DNA of 64,000 nt from Nesterenkonia sp. F (GTDB lineage: Bacteria > Actinomycetota > Actinomycetes > Actinomycetales > Micrococcaceae): positions 1 to 64,000 of the forward strand of contig NZ_AFRW01000116.1 in NCBI RefSeq assembly GCF_000220985.1, written 5' to 3'. The stretch's first letter is position 1, and each line of letters starts with the position of its first letter. The position numbers were made by a program, and so were the translations under genes. This document shows positions 17,575 to 27,355 of the stretch, one piece after another. A model generated the notes under the pieces. It was not told the origin of the DNA. It made no database searches and saw only the letters and a program-made list of their open reading frames with translations.

Positions 17575-18657
17575 TCAGGCCAGTCGGTGCATCCAGCCGT
17601 GGCGGTCCGCCACCGCGCCGGTCTGGATGCCCAGCAGCTCCTCGCGGATGCTCGCGGTGATCTCACCGGTGCCCGGCGAGGCGATGATCGTCTCGCCGTC
17701 GACGAGCTCGCCGATCGGGGTGATGACGGCCGCAGTTCCGCAGGCGAAGGCCTCGATGATCGTGCCGTCCTCGATCCCGCGGGCCCACTCGTCGAGGGTG
17801 ACGCGCCGCTCCTCGACCGCCAGGCCGCGATCCTGCGCCAGCTGGATGACCGAGTCGCGGGTCACACCCTCGAGGATCGTGCCGGTCAGCTGCGGAGTGA
17901 TCAGCCGGTCGTCGGAGGTGACCAGGAAGACGTTCATGCCGCCGAGCTCCTCGACGGCGTTCTCGTGCAGCGGGTCCAGGAAGAGCACCTGGTCGCAGCC
18001 GTGCTCGGCGGCCTGGGCCTGCGCCGCCAGCGAGCCGGCGTAGTTGCCCCCGGTCTTCGCCGCGCCGGTCCCGCCGGGAGCCGACCGGGTGAAGTCCCGG
18101 GAGACCCAGATGCGCACCGGCTTGAGCTCGCCGCCGAAGTAGTTGCCCGCCGGCGAGGCGATCACCCGGTACGAGACCTCGCGCGCCGGGCGGACGCCGA
18201 GGAAGGCCTCGGTGGCGACCATGAAGGGGCGCAGGTACAGCGCCGCGCCCTCACCGTCCGGCACCCAGGCCGCGTCCACGGCGAGCAGCTGCTCCAGCGA
18301 CTCGACGAAGACCTCCTCGTCCAACTGGGGCAGCGCCATCCGGCGGGCCGAGCGGTTCATCCGCGCGGCGTTGGCCCGTGGGCGGAAGGTGTGCACGCCG
18401 CCGTCGGCGTGCCGGTAGGCCTTCATACCCTCGAAGACCTCCTGGGCGTAGTGCAGCACCGAGGCGGCCGGATCCAGCGTGATCGGGCCGTAGGCCTCCA
18501 CACGGGCATCGTGCCAGGAGCCGCCGTGGCCGTCGTCGGTCCAGTCGATGACCGCCGTGTGGTCGCTGAAGTGCACGCCGAAGCCCGGATCGGCCAGGAT
18601 CTCGCGACGCCGATCCTGCGGGACGGGGTGCGGGTTCTCAGTGACGTCGAACTGCAT
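17575..18657 (-). CDS. ilvE: Branched-chain amino-acid aminotransferase
   Basis: PLP enzyme for the last, reversible step of Leu, Ile and Val synthesis. The 360-residue fold-type IV aminotransferase shows YAQEVFEGMKAYRH, RMNRSARRMALP, LYLRPFMVATEAFLGV, the PLP lysine in AAKTGGNYAGSL, and EELGGMNVFLV, plus GTAAVITPIGEL near the end. ATG at 18657 has GAAGG about 12 bases upstream and the family's usual N-terminus. It is 72 bp downstream of leuB on the same strand, so the two may be co-transcribed. Neither gap contains another regulatory repeat that I can see. Confidence 0.96.
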   Translation of the reverse strand: MQFDVTENPHPVPQDRRREILADPGFGVHFSDHTAVIDWTDDGHGGSWHDARVEAYGPITLDPAASVLHYAQEVFEGMKAYRHADGGVHTFRPRANAARMNRSARRMALPQLDEEVFVESLEQLLAVDAAWVPDGEGAALYLRPFMVATEAFLGVRPAREVSYRVIASPAGNYFGGELKPVRIWVSRDFTRSAPGGTGAAKTGGNYAGSLAAQAQAAEHGCDQVLFLDPLHENAVEELGGMNVFLVTSDDRLITPQLTGTILEGVTRDSVIQLAQDRGLAVEERRVTLDEWARGIEDGTIIEAFACGTAAVITPIGELVDGETIIASPGTGEITASIREELLGIQTGAVADRHGWMHRLA

Positions 18658-18729
18658 TCAGGACTGCCTTCCACTCGGCGGGTGCATCGGGCCCATACTC
18701 TACCGCCGCACGCGCCCGCTCTCGACCGG

Positions 18730-19830
18730 TCAGCCGGCGAGCACGCGCTGGAGCAGCGCCTCGCCGCGGGCTGCGGTGGTCAGCGCCCTGGAGGCCTCCG
18801 GATCGCGGGCCCACTCGGCGATCTGCGCGTCGACGGCGGCCTGGATGCGGGCGGCCGACCCCTCGTGGCCGAGATGCTGCAGCATCAGCGCCGCCGAGAG
18901 GACCGCCGCCGTGGGGTCGGCGATCTGTGTGCCGGCGATGTCCGGGGCCGAGCCGTGGACCGGCTCGAACATCGACGGCGCAGTGCCCTCGGCGTTGATC
19001 GACCCCGAGGCGGCCAGTCCGATGCCGCCGCTGATGGCGCCGGCGAGGTCGGTGAGGATGTCGCCGAACAGGTTGTCGGTGACGATCACGTCGAAGCGCG
19101 CCGGGTCCTGGACCATGTGGATGGTCGCGGCGTCGACGTGCATGTACTCCCAGCTCACGTCCGGGTGCCCGACGGCGGCCTCCTCCACGGCCCGGCGCCA
19201 GAGGTCGCCGGCGCGGGTGAGCACGTTGTGCTTGTGCACCAGGGTCAGCTTCCCGCGGCGCGAGGCCGCGCGGGCGAAGGCGTCGGCGACGACGCGCCGG
19301 ACCCCGTGGGCGGTGTTCAGCGAGACTTCGGTGGCGATCTCCTGGGCGGTGCCGCGGCGGATGGTGCCGCCGTTGCCCACATAGGGGCCCTCGGTGCCCT
19401 CGCGGACGACCACGAAGTCGATCTGCGGGCCCGACTGCTCGCCGACGCCGCGCAGCGGCGAAGTCACCCCCGGGTACGAGCGCGAGGGGCGCAGGTTGAT
19501 CGCGTGGTCCAGGCTGAAGCGCAGCTTCAGCAGCAGCTCCCGCTCGATCAGCCCCGAGGGGACGCGGTCATCCTGCGGGTCGGCGCCGACGGCTCCGAAG
19601 AGGATCGCATCATGCCTGCGAAGCCTCTCGAGCGTGTCATCCTCGAGCGTCTCGCCGCTCTCCAGCCAGTGGGCGGCGCCCAGCGGGTACTCGGTGCAGC
19701 GCAGCTCGACGCCCTCGGAATCCAGCACCGTCTCCAGCACGCGCCGTGCTTCCGTGATGACCTCCGGTCCGATCCCGTCCCCGGGAATGACCGCGATGTC
19801 CAGAGTCGTCCGCGCAAAGATGTCAGCCAT
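18730..19830 (-). CDS. leuB: 3-isopropylmalate dehydrogenase
   Basis: NAD-dependent oxidative decarboxylation of 3-isopropylmalate in leucine synthesis. The 366-residue protein starts [19 protein letters not shown] (IGPEV follows), and has [11 protein letters not shown], the catalytic-region [22 protein letters not shown], and the substrate and NAD-binding [18 protein letters not shown] and [18 protein letters not shown] at 19838-19843 is 7 bp before the ATG, so the mRNA should be leaderless. An inverted repeat like that at leuC is centred 59 bp upstream, while the -35 region is poor, fitting activator-dependent transcription. leuB is thus split from leuCD but probably under the same regulator. 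Confidence 0.96.
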   Translation of the reverse strand: MADIFARTTLDIAVIPGDGIGPEVITEARRVLETVLDSEGVELRCTEYPLGAAHWLESGETLEDDTLERLRRHDAILFGAVGADPQDDRVPSGLIERELLLKLRFSLDHAINLRPSRSYPGVTSPLRGVGEQSGPQIDFVVVREGTEGPYVGNGGTIRRGTAQEIATEVSLNTAHGVRRVVADAFARAASRRGKLTLVHKHNVLTRAGDLWRRAVEEAAVGHPDVSWEYMHVDAATIHMVQDPARFDVIVTDNLFGDILTDLAGAISGGIGLAASGSINAEGTAPSMFEPVHGSAPDIAGTQIADPTAAVLSAALMLQHLGHEGSAARIQAAVDAQIAEWARDPEASRALTTAARGEALLQRVLAG

Positions 19831-19880
19831 GTCGCCCACAGTAGGGCCCTGCCGTCGCGACGGCGAGAGGACGCCGACGG

Positions 19881-19898
19881 CTCTCACCATCTGAGACC
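19881..19898. promoter_or_regulatory. Inverted-repeat operator upstream of leuB
   Basis: TCTCA (19882-19886) and TGAGA (19892-19896) flank CCATC. With the following CC it matches the leuC-side site at 16 of the 17 positions from TCTCA to TGAGACC. Its centre at 19889 is exactly 59 bp from the first base of the leuB ATG. The site lies upstream of the -35 region, so activation is more likely than simple blocking. Its assignment to an NdgR/LtbR-like protein is inferred. Confidence 0.75.
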
Positions 19899-19922
19899 GC
19901 GGCGGCCCGACCGTCGGGCGCC

Positions 19923-21527
19923 TCAGCCCTCGTGACGCGGGAAGATCGGCTGCGGCTTCTCCAGCGGGGTGCCCGGCCGCAGCTGCTCGTCGAAGGCGAC
20001 GAAGCCCCGCGGCCCCTCCCCCGAGGCCGTGGTGCGGCCGGCGTCGCCGTCCGCCTCCACGCCCAGGGCGTCGAGCAGCCGGGTCGCCGACTCCGGCATC
20101 ACCGGCTGGGCCAGCAGCGCGACCCGCCGGACGATCTCGGCGGTCACGTACAGCACCGTCGCCATCCGCTCCGGATCCGAGGTCTTCAGCTTCCAGGGCT
20201 GTTCGTCGGCGAAGTAGGCGTTGGCCTCGCCGAGCACGAACCAGGTCCGCTCCAGCGCACGATGGAAGTCCTGGACCTCGTAGGCCGCGCGGTTGATCTC
20301 CAGCAGCTCCTCGGCCCGGGCGAGGATCGTCCAGTCGGCCTCGGTGAGCTCGCCGGGCTCGGGCACGGCGCCGTCGCAGTTCTTCACGATCATCGACAGC
20401 GACCGCTGGGCCAGATTGCCCAGGTTGTTCGCCAGGTCCGAGTTCTTCCGCCCGACGACGGCCTCGTGGGAGTACGAGCCGTCCTGGCCGAAGGGGAACT
20501 CGCGCAGCAGGAAGAAGCGCACCGCGTCCAGGCCGTACTCCTCGACCCACTCGCGCGGGGCGACGACGTTGCCCACCGACTTCGACATCTTCTCCCCGGC
20601 GTTGTGCAGGAAGCCGTGGATCATCACGCGCTTCGGCAGTGGCAGGCCCGCGCTCATCAGGAAGGCCGGCCAGAAGATGCAGTGGAACCGCGAGATGTCC
20701 TTGCCGATGATGTGCAGGTCGGCCGGCCAGTAGGCCTGATAGTCCGCCGACTCGACGTCCGGGAAGCCGGCGCCGGTCAGGTAGTTGGTCAGCGCGTCGA
20801 CCCACACGTACATCACGTGGTTCTTCGACGTCTCCGCCGCGGTGAGGTCCTCGGGCACCGGCACGCCCCAGTCGAAGGTGGTCCGCGAGATCGACAGGTC
20901 CTCCAGGCCGGACTCGACGAAGCGGATGACCTCGTTGAAGCGGCTGGCCGGCGCGGCGAACTCCGGGTGGTCCCGATAGAGCGCCAGCAGCTTCTCCTGA
21001 TAGGCGGAGAGCCGGAAGAAGTAGCTCTCCTCCTCGGTCCAGGTGACTTCGGTGCCGGTCTCGGAGGCCCGGCGGACGCCGTCGTCGCCGATCTCGGTCT
21101 CGTCCTCGGCGAAGTAGCGCTCGTCGCGCACCGAGTACCAGCCGGCGTAGTCGGCCAGGTAGATGTCGCCGTTCTCCACCATGCGCCGCCAGATGGCCTG
21201 GGAGGCCTCGTAATGGTCGGAGTCGGTGGTGCGGATGAACCGGTCGTAGGAGACGTCGAGGACCTCGTCGTCGACCTCGCGGATGGCCTGCGCATTGCGC
21301 GCGGCCAACTCCAGCGGGGTGATCCCCTCGGCCTCCGCGGTCTGCTGGACCTTCTGGCCGTGCTCGTCGGTGCCGGTCAGGAACCGCACGTCGTAGCCGT
21401 CCAGCCGCTTGAACCGGGCCATCACGTCGGCGGAGATGTACTCGTAGGCGTGGCCGATGTGCGGCTCACCGTTGGGATAGGTGATCGCCGTGGTCAGGTA
21501 GTAGGGGGAACGCTGCACAGAAGTCAC
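19923..21527 (-). CDS. metG: Methionyl-tRNA synthetase
   Basis: Charges initiator and elongator tRNA-Met. The 534-residue class I synthetase has [19 protein letters not shown] (HIGH at about residues 23-26), [14 protein letters not shown], the KMSKS loop [13 protein letters not shown], and the anticodon-binding helical domain. The four-cysteine zinc knuckle of the MetG1 type is absent, as in the shorter actinobacterial enzymes, and there is no C-terminal tRNA-binding domain. The GTG start at 21527 has TAGATT 6 bp upstream and no ribosome site, so it is probably leaderless with a GTG start. It sits between serA and leuB on the same strand but appears to be its own unit. Confidence 0.96.
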   Translation of the reverse strand: MTSVQRSPYYLTTAITYPNGEPHIGHAYEYISADVMARFKRLDGYDVRFLTGTDEHGQKVQQTAEAEGITPLELAARNAQAIREVDDEVLDVSYDRFIRTTDSDHYEASQAIWRRMVENGDIYLADYAGWYSVRDERYFAEDETEIGDDGVRRASETGTEVTWTEEESYFFRLSAYQEKLLALYRDHPEFAAPASRFNEVIRFVESGLEDLSISRTTFDWGVPVPEDLTAAETSKNHVMYVWVDALTNYLTGAGFPDVESADYQAYWPADLHIIGKDISRFHCIFWPAFLMSAGLPLPKRVMIHGFLHNAGEKMSKSVGNVVAPREWVEEYGLDAVRFFLLREFPFGQDGSYSHEAVVGRKNSDLANNLGNLAQRSLSMIVKNCDGAVPEPGELTEADWTILARAEELLEINRAAYEVQDFHRALERTWFVLGEANAYFADEQPWKLKTSDPERMATVLYVTAEIVRRVALLAQPVMPESATRLLDALGVEADGDAGRTTASGEGPRGFVAFDEQLRPGTPLEKPQPIFPRHEG

Positions 21528-21593
21528 ATCGAGAATCTACCGCACCGGCGTCGCCCGCGCCGAGCCGGTGACGTCGCCGCGGCCGCAGACACG

Positions 21594-21639
21594 ACGACGC
21601 CGGCCGCCGATCCCTGCGGGGTCCGGCGGCCGGCGTCGT
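21594..21639 (-). terminator. serA terminator
   Basis: ACGACGCCGGCCGCCG (21594-21609) pairs perfectly with CGGCGGCCGGCGTCGT (21624-21639); the inner GATCCC/GGGGTC extends the stem with one wobble pair. It lies 44 bp beyond the serA stop and before the metG promoter. There is no T-tract. Confidence 0.8.
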
Positions 21640-21682
21640 GCGGCGGGGCGGTTGGGTCAGGATCGGTCCGGCTCGGACCGGC

Positions 21683-23284
21683 TCAGCCACGCTCCTCGAG
21701 GTCGACCTCGGCGGCCAGCGCCGCGCCGACCTCGTCGGCGATCTCGTCCAGCACGCCGGCCGGCAGCGCGGCGTCGACGGCCAGCACCGCCAGCGCCCGC
21801 TCCTCCTTGGTGCTCTGCGAGACCTGCATTCCGCCGATGTTCAGCCCGTGCTGGCCGAGGATCCGTCCCAGCGCGCCGACGACGCCGGGGCGGTCGGCGT
21901 ACTCGAAGATCACCAGGTGCTCGGTCAGCGGGATCTCCAGGTCGTAGCCGTTGATCCCGATGATCTTCTCGACCTGCTTCGGCCCGGTCAGCGTGCCGCG
22001 GACCTCGAACTGCGCCCCGGAGGAGGTCGCTCCGCGCACGGTGAGCGCGTTGCGATAGTCCTCGACGTCGGGCGTGGTGGTCAGCCGAGTCGCGATCCCA
22101 CGCTGCTCGGCGAGCACCGGAGCGTTGACGTAGGAGACCTGCTCGGAGACGACGTCGGTGAACAGGCCCTTCAGAGCGGCCAGCTGCAACGCGTCGACGT
22201 TGAGCTCGGCGATCTCGCCGGCGGCCTCGGTCTCCACATCGGTGAAGGCGTCGGAGCCGACGGCGGTGAGCACCCGGCCGAGCTTCTCGATCAGCGGGAT
22301 GCCGGGGCGGACGAGCTCATCGATCGCGCCGCCGGCGACGTTGACCGCGTCGGGCACCAGCTCGCCGGCCAGAGCCAGGCGCACCGATTTCGCGACCGAG
22401 ACGCCGGCCTTCTCCTGGGCCTCGGCGGTGGAGGCGCCCAGATGCGGGGTGACCACGACGTTCTCCCGGGAGAAGAACGGCAGGTGGGTGGACGGCTCGG
22501 AGGCGAAGACGTCGATCGCCGCCCCGCCGATGCTGCCGGCCTGCAGGGCCTGCTCCAGGGCGTCCTCGTCGACCAGGCCGCCGCGGGCGACGTTGACGAC
22601 GTAGGCCGAGTCCTTCATCCGGTCGAAGGCCGTCGCGCCCAGCATCCCGAGCGTCTCCGGGGTCTTGGGCATGTGGATGGTGACCACGTCCGCCCGTTCA
22701 TAGAGCTCCTCGAGGCTGAGCAGCTGCGCGCCGATCTGGTGCGCGCGGGCGGAGGTGACATAGGGGTCGTAGGCGACGATCTCCATGCCGAAGGCCTTCA
22801 TGCGCTCGGCGACCAGCCCGCCGATGCGGCCCAGGCCGATGACCCCGAGGACCTTGTCCTGCAGCTCCAGGCCGGCGTACTTCGAGCGCTTCCACTCCCC
22901 CGCCTTCAGCGCCGCCGTCGCCGGCGGGATGTTCCGCGCCAGCCCCAGGATGTGGGCGCAGGTCAGCTCGGCGGCGGAGACGATGTTCGACGTCGGCGCG
23001 TTGACCACCATCACGCCGGCCTCGGTGGCGGCCTTGATGTCGACGTTGTCCAGACCGACGCCGGCGCGGGCGACGACCTTCAGCCGGGGCGCGTGGGAGA
23101 GGACCTCGGCGTCGACGGTGGTGGCCGAGCGGACCATGAGGGCATGGGCGTCGGCGAGGTCGGCGGCGAGCCGGTCACGGTCGGTGCCGTCCGACTGGCG
23201 GATCTCGAAGTCGGGCCCGAGGGCATCGACGGTGGCGGGCGAGAGTTCCTCGGCGAGGACGACGACGGGGCGGTTGCTGCTCAC
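21683..23284 (-). CDS. serA: D-3-phosphoglycerate dehydrogenase (long form with ACT domain)
   Basis: First step of serine synthesis: oxidises 3-phosphoglycerate with NAD. The 533-residue protein has the substrate/NAD-binding domains (VVARAGVGLDNVDIKAATEAG, VIGLGRIGGLVAERMKAFG, HMPKTPETLGMLGA, NVARGGLVDEDAL, VTPHLGASTAEAQ with the catalytic His), then an allosteric-substrate-binding domain, then a C-terminal ACT domain (VIFEYADRPGVVGALGRIL, about residues 455-533). The ACT domain normally binds serine for feedback inhibition. GTG at 23284 has AAGGA 6 bases upstream. It lies 130 bp downstream of ilvC, from which a hairpin separates it. Confidence 0.96.
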   Translation of the reverse strand: MSSNRPVVVLAEELSPATVDALGPDFEIRQSDGTDRDRLAADLADAHALMVRSATTVDAEVLSHAPRLKVVARAGVGLDNVDIKAATEAGVMVVNAPTSNIVSAAELTCAHILGLARNIPPATAALKAGEWKRSKYAGLELQDKVLGVIGLGRIGGLVAERMKAFGMEIVAYDPYVTSARAHQIGAQLLSLEELYERADVVTIHMPKTPETLGMLGATAFDRMKDSAYVVNVARGGLVDEDALEQALQAGSIGGAAIDVFASEPSTHLPFFSRENVVVTPHLGASTAEAQEKAGVSVAKSVRLALAGELVPDAVNVAGGAIDELVRPGIPLIEKLGRVLTAVGSDAFTDVETEAAGEIAELNVDALQLAALKGLFTDVVSEQVSYVNAPVLAEQRGIATRLTTTPDVEDYRNALTVRGATSSGAQFEVRGTLTGPKQVEKIIGINGYDLEIPLTEHLVIFEYADRPGVVGALGRILGQHGLNIGGMQVSQSTKEERALAVLAVDAALPAGVLDEIADEVGAALAAEVDLEERG

Positions 23285-23345
23285 AGTGTCCTTCTTCTCG
23301 GTGGTGGGTGGATCGAGTCCGATCGACGGTGCGGAGCTCAGCGAG

Positions 23346-23377
23346 GCGGGGCCGGGCCGCGGACGACCCGACCCCGC
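23346..23377 (-). terminator. Probable ilvC terminator
   Basis: GCGGGGCCGGG (23346-23356) and CCCGACCCCGC (23367-23377) pair with one C-A mismatch and a 10-base loop, about 38 bp beyond the ilvC stop. No T-tract. Confidence 0.5.
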
Positions 23378-23414
23378 TCACTCTACTGCCTCCTGCGTGC
23401 CGCTCGACGACGGG

Positions 23415-24545
<1,131 letters not shown>

Positions 24546-25070
24546 TCACGGCTTCAGCGCCCGGTCGGTCATGGACTTCGCGCCTCGGCTGATCGCGAGC
24601 GTCCCGGACCGGACGATCTCGCGGATGCCGTAGGGCTCGAGCACGTCCAGCAGGGCGTTGAGCTTGTCGGGCGCCCCGGTGGCCTCGACGGTGAGCGAGT
24701 CGACCGAGACGTCGACGATCTTGGCGCGGAACAGGTCCACCGCCTGGGTCACCTGCAGCCGGGTCGGCGAATCGGCCCTGACCTTGATCAGCAGGTGATC
24801 GCGCTGCACCGAGGTCTCCGGCGCCAGCTCGATGATCTTGATGACGTTGATGAGCTTGTTCAGCTGCTTGGTGATCTGCTCCAGCAGCACCTCGTCGGCG
24901 CGGACGACCACGGTGATCCGGGAGAGACCGGCGATCTCCGAGGGCCCGACGGCCAGCGAGTCGATGTTGAAGGCGCGTCGGGAGAACAGCCCGGAGACTT
25001 TGGAGAGCACTCCGGGCACGTCCTCGACGAGCACGGACAGGGTGCGGCGTTCGGCCGTCTCGACGTTCAT
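24546..25070 (-). CDS. ilvN: Acetolactate synthase, regulatory small subunit
   Basis: Stimulates IlvB and gives it feedback sensitivity, mainly to valine. The 174-residue protein begins MNVETAERRTLSVLVED and has two ACT-like halves: PGVLSKVSGLFSRRAFNIDSL at the start and a C-terminal domain ending GTLAISRGAKSMTDRALKP. The ATG at 25070 lies 2 bp beyond the ilvB stop, with GAGGAGG 7 bases upstream. A GTG two codons earlier overlaps the ilvB stop and is an alternative. Tight coupling to ilvB suits a fixed subunit ratio. Confidence 0.95.
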   Translation of the reverse strand: MNVETAERRTLSVLVEDVPGVLSKVSGLFSRRAFNIDSLAVGPSEIAGLSRITVVVRADEVLLEQITKQLNKLINVIKIIELAPETSVQRDHLLIKVRADSPTRLQVTQAVDLFRAKIVDVSVDSLTVEATGAPDKLNALLDVLEPYGIREIVRSGTLAISRGAKSMTDRALKP

Positions 25071-25072
25071 GG

Positions 25073-26959
25073 TCACTCCTCCTCGTCCCAGTCCGGGGTC
25101 AGGTCGCGGGCGACCTGGATGTCGCTGTTGGACACCCCGGCCGGCACCATGGGCCAGACCATGGAGTCGCGGCTGACCCGGAAGTCGACGACGACGGGCC
25201 GGTCGGTGATGGCCATGGCCTCGGCGATCGTCGCGTCCAGGTCCTCCTCGCGCTCGCAGCGCAGCCCCGCGCAGCCGTAGGCCTCGGCGAGCTTCACGAA
25301 GTCCGGGATCGGCACGACCTGGTCGCCGTGGCGGTCCATGGCCGTGTTCAGGTCGGTGTTGGAATAGCGCGACTCGTAGAACAGCGTCTGCCACTGCCGC
25401 ACCATGCCCAGCGAGGAGTTGTTGATCACCGCCACCTTGATCGGGATGCCGTTGATCGCGCAGGTGGCCAGCTCCTGGTTGGTCATCTGGAAGCAGCCGT
25501 CGCCGTCGATCGCCCAGACCACGCGGTCCGGCTGGCCGACCTGCGCCCCCATCGCGGCGGGCACCGAGTAGCCCATGGTGCCCAGTCCGCCGGAGTTCAG
25601 CCACTGCCGGGGCCGTTCGAAGCCGATGAACTGCGAAGCCCACATCTGGTGCTGGCCGACGCCGGCGACGTAGACCGCCTCCGGTCCGGCGGCCTCGCCG
25701 ATGCGCCGGATGACCTGCTGCGGAGCGGTCATGCCGTCCTCCGGCTCGGTCCAGCCCAGCGGGTAGGTGGTGCGCATCCGATCCAGCTGGCGCCACCAGC
25801 TCTCCAGCTCCGGACGACCCTCCCGCTCGAAGACCTCGGCCACCGCCGCGGTCAGCTCCGGGACGATCTCCTTCAGCGACCCGACGATCGGCACGTCGGC
25901 CAGCCGGTTCTTCGAGATCTCGGCCGGGTCGACGTCGGCGTGGATGACCTTCGCGTCCGGGGCGAAGGAGTCCAGCGCCCCGGTGACGCGGTCGTCGAAG
26001 CGGGCGCCGAGCGTGATCAGCAGGTCCGCCCGCTGCAGCGCGGCGACGGCGGCCACGGTGCCGTGCATGCCCGGCATCCCCAGGTTCTGCTCGTGCGAGT
26101 CCGGGAAGGCGCCGCGGGCCATCAGCGTCGTCGCCACCGGAGCGCCGGCGGCCTCGGCCAGCGCGCGGAACTCCTCGGAGGCCTCGGCCTTGACGATGCC
26201 CCCGCCGAGGTAGAAGACCGGACGGCGGGCCTGCTGGATGAGCTTGGCGGCCTCGCGGACCTGCTTGGCGTGCCCGCGGGTGACCGGCCGATAGCCCGTC
26301 AGTCCGATCTCGGGCGGCCAGGAGAAGGTCGTCCTCGCCGCCTGGGCCGACTTGGTGATGTCCACCAGCACCGGCCCCGGCCTCCCCGAGGAGGCCAGGT
26401 GGAAGGCCTCGGCCATCACCTGCGGGATGGTGTCGGCGTCGGTGACCAGGAAGGAATGCTTGGTGATCGGCGCGGAGATGCCGACGATGTCGGCCTCCTG
26501 AAAGGCGTCGGTGCCGATCACCGAGGCGTTGACCTGCCCGGTGATCGCGACCATCGGCACCGAGTCCATATGCGCGTCGGCCAGCGCGGTGACCAGGTTC
26601 GTCGCACCGGGTCCGGAGGTGGCCAGGCAGACGCCGACCTGCCCGGTGACCATCGCGTAGCCCTGCGCGGCATGGCCGGCGCCCTGCTCGTGGCGGACCA
26701 GCACATGATTGATCGTCGACGAGTCCATCAGCGGGTCGTAGGTGGGCAGGATCGCGCCGCCCGGGAGGCCGAACACATCGGTCACCCCGAGCGCCTCGAG
26801 GCTGCGGATGATGGACTCCGAGCCGGTCACCTCCACCGGGTCCACGGGCAGGCCCGGGCCGTAGAGGCGGTGATCGGCGGTCGTGGTGTGGCTGGTCCGG
26901 CTCCGCTCGGGGCTCGACGCCGGCGGAGCCGCTGGGCTCGTCGCAGCTGTTCTGCTCAT
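25073..26959 (-). CDS. ilvB: Acetolactate synthase, catalytic large subunit
   Basis: ThDP-dependent enzyme condensing pyruvate with pyruvate or 2-oxobutyrate, the first common step for Val, Leu and Ile. The 628-residue protein has a 35-residue disordered lead, then [21 protein letters not shown], the catalytic Glu in [15 protein letters not shown], a central FAD-binding domain with [12 protein letters not shown], and the ThDP motif [12 protein letters not shown] ending in NN ([12 protein letters not shown]). ATG at 26959 has AGGA 8 bases upstream. The preceding 400 bp hold a leader peptide, an attenuator hairpin and an operator-like repeat, so both amino-acid attenuation and an IclR-type regulator probably act here. 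Confidence 0.97.
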   Translation of the reverse strand: MSRTAATSPAAPPASSPERSRTSHTTTADHRLYGPGLPVDPVEVTGSESIIRSLEALGVTDVFGLPGGAILPTYDPLMDSSTINHVLVRHEQGAGHAAQGYAMVTGQVGVCLATSGPGATNLVTALADAHMDSVPMVAITGQVNASVIGTDAFQEADIVGISAPITKHSFLVTDADTIPQVMAEAFHLASSGRPGPVLVDITKSAQAARTTFSWPPEIGLTGYRPVTRGHAKQVREAAKLIQQARRPVFYLGGGIVKAEASEEFRALAEAAGAPVATTLMARGAFPDSHEQNLGMPGMHGTVAAVAALQRADLLITLGARFDDRVTGALDSFAPDAKVIHADVDPAEISKNRLADVPIVGSLKEIVPELTAAVAEVFEREGRPELESWWRQLDRMRTTYPLGWTEPEDGMTAPQQVIRRIGEAAGPEAVYVAGVGQHQMWASQFIGFERPRQWLNSGGLGTMGYSVPAAMGAQVGQPDRVVWAIDGDGCFQMTNQELATCAINGIPIKVAVINNSSLGMVRQWQTLFYESRYSNTDLNTAMDRHGDQVVPIPDFVKLAEAYGCAGLRCEREEDLDATIAEAMAITDRPVVVDFRVSRDSMVWPMVPAGVSNSDIQVARDLTPDWDEEE

Positions 26960-27035
26960 CAGTGTGTTCCTGTATCCGGTCGGCAGGGGCTGCGCCCCCG
27001 GATGGATGCTGGCAAATGACCCCGGAGATGAGAAG

Positions 27036-27080
27036 ACCCCGGCGAGGAAGCGTCCCTGCGGGGGCTCTCTCTGCCGGGGT
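27036..27080 (-). terminator. Transcription attenuator in the ilvB leader
   Basis: On the minus strand ACCCCGGC (27080-27073) and GCCGGGGT (27043-27036) form an 8-bp perfect stem, immediately followed by TCTTCTC. It lies about 85 bp after the leader-peptide stop and 77 bp before ilvB. A second CCGGGGT at 27020-27026 could compete for the same 5' arm, as an antiterminator would. This fits leader-peptide attenuation; termination itself is not shown. Confidence 0.65.
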
Positions 27081-27164
27081 TCAGCGTCATGCGTCAGCTC
27101 GAGTGCGACCGTCCGCCCGCTCGACGCCGAGCAGGGTTCCGGCCGCCCTGAGGAACGTGGATCG

Positions 27165-27215
27165 TCACGCTTCCCCCGGCGGGAGGACGGGAGCTACTCG
27201 TAGCATCTGGCGCAT
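27165..27215 (-). CDS. ilvB operon leader peptide (16 residues)
   Basis: The open frame reads [16 protein letters not shown] and stops. It contains two valine and two leucine codons clustered at positions 5-11, as expected when ribosome stalling on scarce branched-chain aminoacyl-tRNAs controls the operon. It lies 206 bp upstream of ilvB and is followed by the attenuator hairpin. No ribosome site is apparent. TTGACT at 27246-27251 is a good -35, with GCATTG-like sequence about 18 bp further, so the ATG at 27215 (or 27206) may be at or close to the transcript start. The translation and control are inferred from position and composition. Confidence 0.7.
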   Translation of the reverse strand: MRQMLRVAPVLPPGEA

Positions 27216-27265
27216 GCCCCCAATGCTTCCCCGGCGTGGTGGACGAGTCAACAGACGAGTCGACC

Positions 27266-27281
27266 GTCTCACCATCTGGAC
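27266..27281. promoter_or_regulatory. Degenerate copy of the leucine-type operator upstream of the ilvB leader
   Basis: GTCTCACCATCTGGAC keeps the 12-base TCTCACCATCTG of the leuB site, but the right arm is TGGAC instead of TGAGA. The centre (27274) is 59 bp from the leader-peptide ATG, the same distance as at leuB. The left half and spacer are conserved, so it is probably a weaker site for the same regulator. Confidence 0.6.
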
Positions 27282-27327
27282 TGCCCGTCGGACGCCCCCT
27301 CGAGGGCGCACCTCCCGGGCGCCGAGC

Positions 27328-27345
27328 CCCGGGCCTCCGCCCGGG
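27328..27345 (-). terminator. Possible ilvD terminator
   Basis: CCCGGGC and GCCCGGG pair perfectly around a 4-base loop, starting 10 bp beyond the ilvD stop on the minus strand. It is short, and no T-tract follows. Confidence 0.45.
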
Positions 27346-27355
27346 ACGCGGGCGG

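Noticed and set aside
26960-27355. T-box riboswitch upstream of ilvB
   Set aside because: No T-box core sequence or specifier stem is visible; the leader peptide with hairpin explains the region better.
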